A stretch of 35,220 bases of DNA from Prochlorococcus sp. AG-347-M15 (GCA_003281185.1 QCCS01000014.1:1-35220), one strand, 5' to 3'; positions 17,588 to 25,076 are shown, counted from the first letter of the stretch. Numbers and translations: made by a program. The notes: generated from the sequence alone by a model not told the origin.

Positions 17588-18826
17588 TTGAGCCAGTTAG
17601 ATTCCAATTGGTCGTTTGTTGATGACAGTAAGGTAACACCTAGAGGGTTTCTTTTTGCTGGGGTATCTGCTGGTTTAAAAGCTTCTAATAAAAAAGATTT
17701 AGCACTAATACTCGCTCCAAAAGGGAGTATTTTTAGTGGAATGTTTACTCAATCAATAGTTCGAGCTTGTTGTGTGGATATTTGTGAGGAAAGGATTAAA
17801 ACAACTTCAGGTTTTGTAAGAGCAATACTAATTAATTCTGGTCAAGCCAATGCCTGTACAGGAAACCTTGGCATTCAACATTTTCAAATTGCTACAGGAA
17901 AGATTGCGGAACTTTTAGGAATAAAAGAAGAAGAAGTTTTAATGTGCTCAACTGGTGTAATTGGTGTTCCAATTCAAATAAATGATTTAGTAAAAAATTT
18001 ACCGAATTTAGTTAGTGATTTAAAGGGTAATAATTTTGAAAATGCAGCAGAAGCAATTTTAACTACTGATTTGACTTTGAAAAAAGTGTCAATAGAAACG
18101 ATTATTCAAGGTAGAAAAATAAAAATAGCAGGATTTGCAAAAGGTTCAGGAATGATTTACCCCAACATGGCTACAATGCTTGCTTTTCTAACCTGTGATG
18201 CGGGTATTCAAAAAGAAGAATGGGACAAAATGATTGCTATTGCGGTTAAAAAATCTTTTAATGCAATATCAGTTGATGGAGAGACAAGCACAAATGATTC
18301 TTTTGTTGGAATAAATGCAGGAGAGAAAATTGAAAAAAGGTTTTTTCCAATTATCCAACAAGGGATTGATATTGTATGTCAGAACTTGGCAAAAAATATT
18401 GCAAGGGATGGAGAGGGAGCAAGTTGTTTATTAGAAGTTTTGGTTCAAGGAGCAAAAAATTCAGATGATGCAATTATGCTCGCGAAATCTATTTGTAATT
18501 CTGCCTTGGTAAAAACTGCGATACATGGTTGTGATCCGAATTGGGGACGAATCATTTCTGCTGCAGGTAATTCTGGAGTTAAATTTAATTTAAATGACGT
18601 TGACTTGTATATAGGAAACGCTCAGATTTTGGATAATGGCAAGTTAAATAAATATGATCCAAAAAAAGTCACAGACTATATTAAGTCCAGAATGAAAGGT
18701 AGATATTTAGTAGATGATATTGTAAAAATTATGATTAATCTAAATTCTGGCGAATCGAAAGGCACAGCTTGGGGGTGCGATCTTTCTAAAAAATATGTTG
18801 AAATAAATAGCGAATATACTACCTAA
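17588..18826 (+). CDS. argJ: Arginine biosynthesis bifunctional protein ArgJ
   Basis: A 412-residue ornithine acetyltransferase / N-acetylglutamate synthase, running the cyclic acetyl pathway to ornithine. The proenzyme self-cleaves before a catalytic threonine, here T196 in YPNMATMLAFLTCD. KGSGMIYPNMATML, SVDGETSTNDS and the C-terminal GCDPNWGRI are family signatures. The start is a TTG at 17588 giving MSQLDSNWSF; the gap to coaE is only 76 bases and shows no better start. Product of this gene feeds the arginine used by SpeA, also in this window. Confidence 0.95.
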   Translation: MSQLDSNWSFVDDSKVTPRGFLFAGVSAGLKASNKKDLALILAPKGSIFSGMFTQSIVRACCVDICEERIKTTSGFVRAILINSGQANACTGNLGIQHFQIATGKIAELLGIKEEEVLMCSTGVIGVPIQINDLVKNLPNLVSDLKGNNFENAAEAILTTDLTLKKVSIETIIQGRKIKIAGFAKGSGMIYPNMATMLAFLTCDAGIQKEEWDKMIAIAVKKSFNAISVDGETSTNDSFVGINAGEKIEKRFFPIIQQGIDIVCQNLAKNIARDGEGASCLLEVLVQGAKNSDDAIMLAKSICNSALVKTAIHGCDPNWGRIISAAGNSGVKFNLNDVDLYIGNAQILDNGKLNKYDPKKVTDYIKSRMKGRYLVDDIVKIMINLNSGESKGTAWGCDLSKKYVEINSEYTT

Positions 18827-18875
18827 ACTCAAATCCATTCCAGGGCAACTGTTTTGAGGGATTGTGTTTTTTCTG

Positions 18876-18898
18876 ATACCACTTTTATACCACTAAAT
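18876..18898 (+). repeat. tandem ATACCAC repeat, left of PEBP gene
   Basis: ATACCAC occurs at 18876-18882 and again at 18887-18893, 11 bases apart. The second lies within TTTTATACCACTAAAT, which closely resembles TTTTGTACCACCTAAAT at 19577 on the other side of the PEBP gene. Confidence 0.45.
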
Positions 18899-18910
18899 TA
18901 GTAACTTAAA

Positions 18911-19429
18911 TTATTTAAATTTACCAGAAATCATAAATGAACTGATAATTTCATTTTCATATAATTTCTCAAATTTTTTCTGCGTTAATGCTTTTAAACT
19001 TTTGTTTAATTTTGTGTTTAGAGAATAAGCTTTGATGTTGTATTGATGTTCATTTTTTGGTGGGCAAGGACCAAAATATTTTTTACTTCTATCACTGTTT
19101 TTTCCTGCAACTCCAATACCAACTTTTCCATATTTAACTTCATCTAAATATTTTGTATCAGGCGGAATATCTGACAATATCCAATGTACCCAAGTTTTTC
19201 CTACGACTTTTTTTGCATCAGGATCATCCATTATTAGGACGATTGATTGTGCGTTTTTAGGGACGTTTGAAAAATTTATTGGTATGGATATGTCTTTCCC
19301 ACCGTTGTATTTACATCCATACTTTTTGGGTATTTTTTCTCCATCTTTAAATGCAGGTGAACTGATCTCAATTGCAAAGGCACTAAAGGGTAATAAAGAT
19401 ATCAAAATGGATGATAAAAACTTCAACAT
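18911..19429 (-). CDS. YbhB/YbcL-type PEBP (Raf-kinase-inhibitor-like) protein, secreted
   Basis: A 172-residue member of the phosphatidylethanolamine-binding protein family in its bacterial YbhB/YbcL form. A signal peptide (MLKFLSSILISLLPFSAFA) sends it to the periplasm. The ligand-pocket motifs are present: LIMDDPDAKK (about 65-73), TWVHWILSDIP (about 79-89) and YFGPCPPKNEHQY (about 118-130). No biochemical role is firmly known for bacterial members. It is flanked on both sides by related TACCAC-type repeats and lies between argJ and a ParA-like gene, a position that may be a small variable segment. Confidence 0.9.
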   Translation of the reverse strand: MLKFLSSILISLLPFSAFAIEISSPAFKDGEKIPKKYGCKYNGGKDISIPINFSNVPKNAQSIVLIMDDPDAKKVVGKTWVHWILSDIPPDTKYLDEVKYGKVGIGVAGKNSDRSKKYFGPCPPKNEHQYNIKAYSLNTKLNKSLKALTQKKFEKLYENEIISSFMISGKFK

Positions 19430-19516
19430 AATGAAATTATTTTTTTATTATTTTTGCACGAATTTACTTATTTAGAAAAGAAATACTAATTTCTTAAATT
19501 TCATTTTAATTAAGTA

Positions 19517-19537
19517 TTTTGTACCGTCAAAATACCA
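19517..19537 (+). repeat. TTTTGTACC-N3-A/T-AAATAC repeat, copy 1
   Basis: Matches the copy at 19577-19597 at about 17 of 21 positions (TTTTGTACC then AAATAC at the same spacing). The two copies start 60 bases apart in the gap upstream of the PEBP gene. Confidence 0.45.
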
Positions 19538-19576
19538 ATGATTTAGGTATCACTACGATTTCAGGGATAAAAATAG

Positions 19577-19597
19577 TTTTGTACCACCTAAATACAA
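19577..19597 (+). repeat. TTTTGTACC-N3-A/T-AAATAC repeat, copy 2
   Basis: Partner of 19517-19537 and close match to TTTTATACCACTAAAT at 18883-18898. Such spaced direct repeats resemble arm-type recombinase or regulator sites, but no recombinase gene is present. Confidence 0.45.
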
Positions 19598-19665
19598 CTA
19601 AATTTAAAGGTTAAAACATAGTCATAGCAAAACTTTTCAAAGTCTGTGGAAATAAATCGCGTATA

Positions 19666-19908
19666 CTACTTAAGTTCTAGTAAATTTAATGGTAGATATT
19701 CATTTATATAAAGAAACAGTATTGTTAAAGTTCCAATTACAGAGCCTATAAAACCTCCAAAAAAATTAACTAATAATCCAGATTGTCTAATTATTGCTTC
19801 TTCGTTTTTTTCTTCTTCAAAATTAGGAGAATCAACTACTTTTAAGCGCTGATTGGTTGTTGGTTGTTTAAGTTGTTGGTGTCGGATGAGGGCTTCGAAA
19901 TCAGGCAT
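19666..19908 (-). CDS. small membrane protein overlapping the ParA-like gene
   Basis: An 80-residue ORF from the ATG at 19908 (a TTG at 19932 would add eight residues). It begins MPDFEALIRHQQLKQ, continues with an acidic stretch (NFEEEKNEEAII) and ends in one hydrophobic segment (about 48-72, GGFIGSVIGTLTILFLYI). Its first 67 bases lie inside the 3' end of the ParA-like gene in another frame, and no ATG, GTG or TTG start exists past the ParA stop. Either it is translated from inside that gene, or it is the natural C-terminal tail of ParA separated by a frameshift. Expression is therefore uncertain. Confidence 0.6.
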   Translation of the reverse strand: MPDFEALIRHQQLKQPTTNQRLKVVDSPNFEEEKNEEAIIRQSGLLVNFFGGFIGSVIGTLTILFLYINEYLPLNLLELK

Positions 19909-20513
19909 GGAATTTGTGAGGCAATTGAACAATAAGCAGACCAGCCCGTCATTCGACGAGGATCTGATCTACCTAAATCGTCTACAGCTTCAAATACAGC
20001 ATTGCCTGCGGCTTCTGCTTTATCAAATGCTGAAAGTAAGGGTATAAATGTATCAAAAACATATAAACCAAAATTTTCTAGAGCTGCTTTAGCTTGTTGC
20101 GCTGCTTTTTGCTGTCTAAAATCAACTTTTACTATTACTACAGCATGGTTAACTTTTAAGTTCCTTAATAAATTAGCTAGTTCAACAGTTAATTCTACAG
20201 ATCTTGCTTTTGCAGTTGTAGGTAAGATAACTAAATCTGAACCATACGCTAAGTGTTTAAGTTCTTCTTGATCACTGCTAGCTTGGCCATCAGTTATTAC
20301 AATTTCTGATGATCTTGATGCTTTAGCAGCTGAACTGACGGGGAAAACTGGAAATGGAAGATTACCTCTTGATGCGTATGCTAGAGCAGATCTATTCTTG
20401 TCGGCATCGACTATGCAAACTTTTTTACCTTCAGAATGCCAAACACTTGCAAGGTGAATACTTGTACAGGTCTTGGCCACCCCTCCTTTTTGTCCGCAAA
20501 CGGTAATGAACAA
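19842..20513 (-). CDS. ParA-family ATPase
   Basis: A 223-residue MinD/ParA-type P-loop ATPase. The deviant Walker A is K9-G-G-V-A-K14-T15 (KGGVAKTCTS, with Ala and Cys where KGGVGKTT is usual), and the next strand ends in VDAD (D36, D38). LVILPTTAKARSVELTVEL fits the later switch region. The start is a TTG at 20513. Such ATPases position DNA or protein cargo by nucleotide-dependent dimerisation; no parB or parS-like site is visible here. The last 67 bases overlap a small membrane-protein ORF, and the C-terminal 20 or so residues (SSDTNNLNNQQPISA) look low-complexity, consistent with a recently shifted frame. Confidence 0.85.
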   Translation of the reverse strand: MFITVCGQKGGVAKTCTSIHLASVWHSEGKKVCIVDADKNRSALAYASRGNLPFPVFPVSSAAKASRSSEIVITDGQASSDQEELKHLAYGSDLVILPTTAKARSVELTVELANLLRNLKVNHAVVIVKVDFRQQKAAQQAKAALENFGLYVFDTFIPLLSAFDKAEAAGNAVFEAVDDLGRSDPRRMTGWSAYCSIASQIPCLISKPSSDTNNLNNQQPISA

Positions 20514-20662
20514 TTTTTTTTTTAATTTCTTTTACTTTGGAGAATAATTTCTTAATGTCAAGAGAAATTGATTTTTAATGCTCTAAAACTTATTTTTTGA
20601 AATATTTTAAAGAAGTTAATATTTTTAGATAACCTTATAAAGTTCCCTATTTAAATTGGCTA

Positions 20663-21625
20663 GTGAAGAAAAGAATTGGATTAGGTACGTGGTCTTGGGG
20701 GAATAAGCTTTTCTGGAATTACCAATCTACAAATGACGGTGATTTGCGTGAGACATATAATGAAGCGTTACGAAGAGGTTTCGATCTAATTGATACTGCA
20801 GATTCTTATGGAACTGGGAATCTTAAGGGTAGAAGTGAATTGTTGATAGGAAAATTTTTACTAAATACTCCTTCAGCAAATAAAAAAAGAATTCAAGTAG
20901 CGACCAAACTTGCACCTTATCCCTGGAGAATAGGTAACAGAGGTTTTAATAAACCTTTTTTGAAAAGTTTAGAAAGACTTAATAACAAATTAGACATAGT
21001 GCAATTACATTGGTCAACTGCAAAATACAATCCTTGGCAGGAATTAGGGCTATTGAATAATCTTTGCGATTTAAAAGATGAAGGCTTTGATTTTCAAATA
21101 GGCTTATCAAATATAGGCCCTAAAAGATTGATTAAATTAATTAATTTCTTAGCAAAAAGAGATCAGAGCCTAAAGAGTGTTCAAATACAGTTTTCTTTGC
21201 TTGCTCCCGATTTAGGAAAACAATATCAGGTAAAAAAAATTTGCGACGAAAATAAGATTGATTTCTTTGCTTATAGTCCTTTGTCCTTTGGAATACTTTG
21301 TATTGATCCAGATAAAGAACAGAATAAAGAAAAAAGTTTTATTCGCAATGCATTATTTGAAAACTATAAAAAACCAACATATGAATTGCGGAGGTGTTTA
21401 AAAAGAATTGCAAATCAAAGATCAGTTTCCCAAGCGCAAGTAGCAATTAATTGGTGTTGTTATCAAGGAGCTATTCCGCTCGTTGGAATGCGAAAAAAAT
21501 CTCAAGTTATAGATATATCGAATGTATTCAAGTGGAATTTAAATAAAAGTGAATTTAAAGTACTTCAGGAATTGTCAAAAAAATGTTTAAAAAAAATGCC
21601 TAAGAATCCTTTTTCAAGCATTTAA
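20663..21625 (+). CDS. Aldo/keto reductase family oxidoreductase
   Basis: A 320-residue NADP-dependent TIM-barrel reductase. The catalytic tetrad is complete: D44 and Y49 in LIDTADSYG, K82 in VATKLAP and H116 in IVQLHWST. Later FQIGLSNIGPKRL and the QAQVAINWC region (as SQAQVAINWCCYQG) match the family's cofactor-binding C-terminus. The substrate cannot be read from the sequence. The start is a GTG at 20663 giving MKKRIGLGTWSWG, right at the first barrel strand, so little could lie upstream. Confidence 0.92.
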   Translation: MKKRIGLGTWSWGNKLFWNYQSTNDGDLRETYNEALRRGFDLIDTADSYGTGNLKGRSELLIGKFLLNTPSANKKRIQVATKLAPYPWRIGNRGFNKPFLKSLERLNNKLDIVQLHWSTAKYNPWQELGLLNNLCDLKDEGFDFQIGLSNIGPKRLIKLINFLAKRDQSLKSVQIQFSLLAPDLGKQYQVKKICDENKIDFFAYSPLSFGILCIDPDKEQNKEKSFIRNALFENYKKPTYELRRCLKRIANQRSVSQAQVAINWCCYQGAIPLVGMRKKSQVIDISNVFKWNLNKSEFKVLQELSKKCLKKMPKNPFSSI

Positions 21626-21633
21626 ATAAATTT

Positions 21634-21771
21634 TTAGCTAGAAATTTTCTTATTTTTTTTTATTTGATAACCACTATTCCACAGTTCATTGGGAAATTTT
21701 TCGCCAGTGAATCTAATAACTTTTGGTTTGAGATTTATTATCAAGTCATTAAGTTTTTTATTAGATTTCAT
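21634..21771 (-). CDS. small basic hypothetical protein
   Basis: A 45-codon ORF (ATG at 21771) encoding a lysine-rich soluble peptide beginning MKSNKKLNDLIINLKPKVIR, with FTGEKFPNELWNSGYQ in the middle. It has no membrane segment. It fits exactly between the convergent aldo/keto reductase stop (9 bases away) and the tmRNA terminator on the same strand. The balanced, non-repetitive sequence supports coding, but I recognise no family. Confidence 0.45.
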   Translation of the reverse strand: MKSNKKLNDLIINLKPKVIRFTGEKFPNELWNSGYQIKKNKKISS

Positions 21772-21924
21772 TTTGCAAGATTTGATTTTTTATAAGATAA
21801 ATTAATTTAAAACTTATCTTCGCAGTATTTATACTTATAAAAATAAAAAAATTCTTTTTAATACATGCATTTGCAGCAATATTTACACACTAATAAATTA
21901 TCTATTACAACTTCTTAGTTATTT

Positions 21925-21950
21925 AAAAAAGTGGAGTCCTTCCAGACTCC
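21925..21950 (-). terminator. rho-independent terminator of tmRNA
   Basis: On - the sequence GGAGTC-(loop)-GACTCC forms a 6-bp GC-rich stem, followed by ACTTTTTT. It ends the coding piece of tmRNA. Confidence 0.8.
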
Positions 21951-22186
21951 TCGTATCATTTGGTTGATAAGGCTGATATAACCCCATCTCCTTTAGGATC
22001 AAGCAGCAACTGGTGCTGTTTGACGGGAGAAACTAACGATTTTGTTAGCATTTGTGTTTTTGCTCTAACCGAGCCGGCTTCAGTCACCTTCCTTATGCCC
22101 CGTCGAAACCATTACAACCCCAAATAGTGGAGTTGAGCGGAATCGAACCGCTGTCCGAAACATCGGTTGAGATCACCTAGTCCAAT
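21931..22186 (-). ncRNA. ssrA: Two-piece (permuted) transfer-messenger RNA
   Basis: On - the order is permuted: first the acceptor piece with the T arm (GGTTCGATTCC) and 3' acceptor strand CAACTCCA ending near 22128, then a few-base spacer, then the coding piece starting GGGGTTGTAATGG at 22121. GGGGTTG pairs with CAACTCC to form the tRNA-like acceptor stem. CCA is not encoded. The tag reading frame at 22049-21999 encodes ANKIVSFSRQTAPVAA followed by TGA, with the hydrophobic -VAA end expected of degradation tags. tmRNA with SmpB rescues stalled ribosomes. Permuted tmRNA genes are known in marine picocyanobacteria. The outer ends are approximate. Confidence 0.93.
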
Positions 22187-22192
22187 TGGACA

Positions 22193-22198
22193 TTTATA
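22193..22198 (-). promoter_or_regulatory. -10 box of the tmRNA promoter
   Basis: TATAAA on -, about seven bases before the expected 5' end of the acceptor piece. No good -35 hexamer at 16-18 bases is evident. Confidence 0.4.
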
Positions 22199-22251
22199 TT
22201 CTGACAGGCAAAATGGTTATTGAATAGTTTTTTTACTAAGTTTTATCGTAT

Positions 22252-23376
22252 ATGAATGTAGTGGCATCATCTTCGGAGGGACTAGAGAAATCTTTAGCAG
22301 AAGAAATTTCAAATTTAGGCGGCTTTAATATTAATACTTATAAAAGATTTATTAATTTTGAATGTGATTTTGAAACTTTTTACAGAGTTCATTTCTATTC
22401 CAGATTAGCTTTTCGTTTTTATAGAGAAATTGCTAGTTTTAATTGCTATGACAAGCAATCTTTATATGCGGGGGTTAGAGATTCATTTGATTGGTTAAAT
22501 TGGTTGCACTTTGATAAAACTTTTAATGTTCAAGTAACTGGGAGAACATCTTCTTTAAGTCATACTCATTTCACAGCTCTTGAAGTAAAAAATTCTATAA
22601 CTGATTTGCAACAGGCAGTTTGGAATAAAAGATCAAATATTTCTCTTGATAATCCTGATTTTATAATTCATCTGCATTTAAATAATAATAAAGCAATTCT
22701 CAGTCTTCAAAGTAGTGTAGAAAGCTTACACAAAAGAGGCTATAGACCCGCAATTGGAAATGCTCCATTAAAAGAAAATTTAGCTTCTGGGTTGATAAAT
22801 ATGACTCAATGGAATGGCAAAGTTCCATTAATAGATTTTATGTGTGGTTCGGGTACTTTTTTAATTGAGGCAGTCAACCAATTCCTTGGAGTTCCCATAA
22901 ATATTGATCAAGTATATCTTTTTGAGAATTGGTTGGACTTTAGAAAAGATATTTATCTTAATGAAAAAAATAAGGCAAAAAATAAAATTATAAATTATGA
23001 AAAATTACCGACAATATTAGGATGTGAAATTAATAAAAATGTTTTTGAGCAGGCGAATATAAACATATCATTAGCTGGACTCGAAAATTATATTGAGCTT
23101 ATAAATAATGATTTTTTAGCACTCCAATTAAGTTGTACACCTGGGATAATTATATGTAATCCTCCATACGGCAAAAAATTAGGCGATGAAAATGAATTGA
23201 TTTGTTTATATGAACAAATGGGAATCTTCCTAAAGAATAATTTTTCAGGTTGGGAATTTTGGCTGCTAAGTGGAAATCCAAAACTAACAAAATATTTGAA
23301 AATGAAATCTTCATTGAAAATTCCCGTTAGCAATGGGGGTATAGATTGTAGATGGATAAAGTACTTAATAAGGTAA
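22252..23376 (+). CDS. THUMP-domain RNA methyltransferase, RlmL/Trm14-like
   Basis: A 374-residue SAM-dependent methylase. The N-terminal part (about 1-165) fits a ferredoxin-like plus THUMP RNA-binding module, with RTSSLSHTHFTALEVKNSI at about 102-120. The methylase domain has motif I at D195-F-M-C-G-S-G and the catalytic NPPYG at N303-P-P-Y306, typical of enzymes making N2-methylguanosine. RlmL in enteric bacteria modifies G2445 of 23S rRNA, and this short form lacks the second RlmK domain. The ATG at 22252 is divergent from the tmRNA gene. Exact target base is inference. Confidence 0.88.
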   Translation: MNVVASSSEGLEKSLAEEISNLGGFNINTYKRFINFECDFETFYRVHFYSRLAFRFYREIASFNCYDKQSLYAGVRDSFDWLNWLHFDKTFNVQVTGRTSSLSHTHFTALEVKNSITDLQQAVWNKRSNISLDNPDFIIHLHLNNNKAILSLQSSVESLHKRGYRPAIGNAPLKENLASGLINMTQWNGKVPLIDFMCGSGTFLIEAVNQFLGVPINIDQVYLFENWLDFRKDIYLNEKNKAKNKIINYEKLPTILGCEINKNVFEQANINISLAGLENYIELINNDFLALQLSCTPGIIICNPPYGKKLGDENELICLYEQMGIFLKNNFSGWEFWLLSGNPKLTKYLKMKSSLKIPVSNGGIDCRWIKYLIR

Positions 23377-23377
23377 T

Positions 23378-23779
23378 TTATTTTTTGCCTAAAACCGCCT
23401 TTGTTGTCTTGCCTAAACCCTCTAATGTTTGAGGAAGATAAGGGCCTTTAGCTAATTTTCCTCCAAGCTTCAAACTTAAGCCTGCAAGAAATAAATCGAT
23501 AAACATTATTAGTAATAAATTATATTCAATATTCCAGTTATTATATTTCGTTAGAAAAAGATAAAAAATAATGTGGATGCAAATTAGTACTAATAATAAT
23601 AATGTACTGCCAATTGCTAAAAATATTCCACCACTAATTAATCTTCTTTTTTCTCTATCAACTTCTTGAAGAGCTATTCTTACATGCAAATCCATTACTG
23701 AACTTGCGATCGCTGAAATTCTCGAGGCGGTACTTGCAAAGTTTTTATTTTTTGGTTTTTCCATATTATTTTCTGCCAC
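23378..23779 (-). CDS. phage-holin-3_6/YqjE-like membrane protein
   Basis: A 133-residue protein with a soluble N-terminal helix region (ISAIASSVMDLHVRIALQEVDREKRRL, about residues 20-47, given by its ends) and two membrane segments (about 49-73 and 83-105). This matches the Phage_holin_3_6 / YqjE type, which despite the name is a common chromosomal envelope family. It overlaps the upstream YqjD-like gene by 14 bases, so the two are translationally coupled, the same pairing as yqjD-yqjE in Escherichia coli. Its stop is one base from the end of the convergent methylase gene. Confidence 0.75.
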   Translation of the reverse strand: MAENNMEKPKNKNFASTASRISAIASSVMDLHVRIALQEVDREKRRLISGGIFLAIGSTLLLLVLICIHIIFYLFLTKYNNWNIEYNLLLIMFIDLFLAGLSLKLGGKLAKGPYLPQTLEGLGKTTKAVLGKK

Positions 23780-24227
23780 TGTTAAGGATAGTTCCTATTA
23801 GTAAACCAATACCAGCTGCAATAGCAATTGATAATAGTGGTTTTTTTCTTATTGGATTTTCTATTTTTGGTCTAAGTGTATTATTAAGCTCTTCTAATAA
23901 TTCTTCTAATTGACTTTCGATAGGTTCAATTTTTTCTGATATTTCCCAATTGTTTTCTCTTATCGAATCAATGATTTCAAATAGTTGGCTTTTTATTCCA
24001 ATTACTGAGGTTCCACTATGGCTAGCTATTACTTCAACTAAATCATCAATACTCCCTTTTGTGGCTTCAAGGGTTTGTTGTGCAATGTTAGGCCATTTTT
24101 CTTTTATTAAAGGTATTAAACTGTCAATTTTTTCAAGTAACCATTTTTCCGAAATAACTTCTTTTTCAGGAAGATCAGAGTTATTTTCTTTTTCTTCTAC
24201 TTCTTTGGGAGTATGGTAAGTCTCCAT
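23766..24227 (-). CDS. YqjD/ElaB/DUF883-like membrane-anchored protein
   Basis: A 153-residue, strongly acidic helical protein (residues 1-125 rich in Glu, Ile and Leu with heptad-like spacing) ending in RKKPLLSIAIAAGIGLLIGT, a C-terminal membrane anchor with a Gly-rich face. That C-terminus is characteristic of YqjD/ElaB/DUF883 proteins, which in enterobacteria tether ribosomes to the membrane in stationary phase. The acidic N-terminal part is longer than in those proteins. It is the first gene of a two-gene operon with the holin-like partner. The family call rests on the anchor and the neighbour. Confidence 0.65.
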   Translation of the reverse strand: METYHTPKEVEEKENNSDLPEKEVISEKWLLEKIDSLIPLIKEKWPNIAQQTLEATKGSIDDLVEVIASHSGTSVIGIKSQLFEIIDSIRENNWEISEKIEPIESQLEELLEELNNTLRPKIENPIRKKPLLSIAIAAGIGLLIGTILNSGRK

Positions 24228-24398
24228 TATTTAAACTTATTTATTTTAACATTAGACCCTATTTTCTTAATTTGGAACCCTTAATTAAAGAATTGTTCGA
24301 TTAATATAAAATAAAAACATATAAAAGTTTATTTACATTTTATTTATCTACTCTGTTCTGCAAGAAGGTTTTGTTAAGCTATTTACTGAATTTATTAA

Positions 24399-24554
24399 AT
24401 GAGTTTTAATTTCATCATGGATATTACATTTGCATCTTTAATTTTTGCATCTCGCACAATCCCTACAGATTTTGGATTAATAGCTGCAGCTATCGCAGGA
24501 GCTGGAAGTTTGCTATTCATTGCTTTAAGATTTGTACCTGATTCAGGTAATTAA
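24399..24554 (+). CDS. 51-aa single-span membrane protein, unrecognised
   Basis: ATG at 24399 (or 24417) opens a 51- or 45-residue protein: a short N-terminal segment MDITFASLIFASRTIPTDF, one strongly hydrophobic Gly/Ala-rich span (GLIAAAIAGAGSLLFIALRF) and a short polar tail. Size and layout recall the low-molecular-mass photosystem and cytochrome subunits of cyanobacteria, but it matches none that I can name (not PsbX, PsaM, Psb30, PetN or PetM by motif). It is isolated between divergent yqjD-like and downstream ligD-PE-like genes, with 83 bases to the latter. Coding is supported by composition and hydropathy. Confidence 0.6.
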   Translation: MSFNFIMDITFASLIFASRTIPTDFGLIAAAIAGAGSLLFIALRFVPDSGN

Positions 24555-24637
24555 ATAAAAGGAACCATCTTTAATAAAATATATCTTTATCTCAACTTTG
24601 CTTTGAAAATAGATTCGGTTTATTTATTAATTAGATA

Positions 24638-25000
24638 ATGAATAAATGGGTTTTGCTTGAACATAAAGTTTATTCTGCTAACTCGTTCGATATTCATTAT
24701 GATTTTCTTATTGAAAATGGCATAGATTGTTTAACTTGGAAATTTTTAAAAATACCTTTATTAAATCAAGCTTCTATAGAAATTATTAAACAGCCAAATC
24801 ATAGACTTGTATGGTTATCAAGGATAGAACATGAACTTTCTGATAATAGAGGGTTTGTAAAAAGAATTGATCATGGAAACTTTAAAAGTGTTTCTGATAA
24901 ATCGGACTCTGAACATTATAGATTCATTTTGGATGGTGAACTTCTTTATGGCTTGTTTGAAATTTCGGGTAATTTTTGCAGATTGAGCAAAAGTTATTAA
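24638..25000 (+). CDS. stand-alone LigD 3'-phosphoesterase-like domain protein
   Basis: A 120-residue protein resembling the N-terminal phosphoesterase (PE) domain of bacterial DNA ligase D. The putative metal ligands are H9 (VLLEH), H20 and D22 (HYDFLIE), with a further conserved NHRLVWL (H55) and RGFVKRIDHG (H79). PE domains trim 3'-phosphate or ribonucleotide ends during non-homologous end joining. There is no ligase, polymerase or Ku here, so it would act alone, as in other short members. The Arg after HYDF in LigD is replaced by Leu, so activity could be altered. It is 76 bases upstream of smc on the same strand. Confidence 0.7.
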   Translation: MNKWVLLEHKVYSANSFDIHYDFLIENGIDCLTWKFLKIPLLNQASIEIIKQPNHRLVWLSRIEHELSDNRGFVKRIDHGNFKSVSDKSDSEHYRFILDGELLYGLFEISGNFCRLSKSY

Positions 25001-25076
25001 TACTCATTTATAAATAAACGTAATATTTCTATTGAGAATTTTTGCAAATTAGTTATTCTTATTTAGTTATTGTGAC

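Noticed and set aside
19842..20513. Chromosome or plasmid partition locus (parABS)
   Set aside because: No ParB gene and no parS-like palindrome seen nearby; only the ATPase is supported.
23378..23779. Phage holin / prophage remnant
   Set aside because: The holin-3_6 family is mainly chromosomal (YqjE-like); no other phage genes are present.
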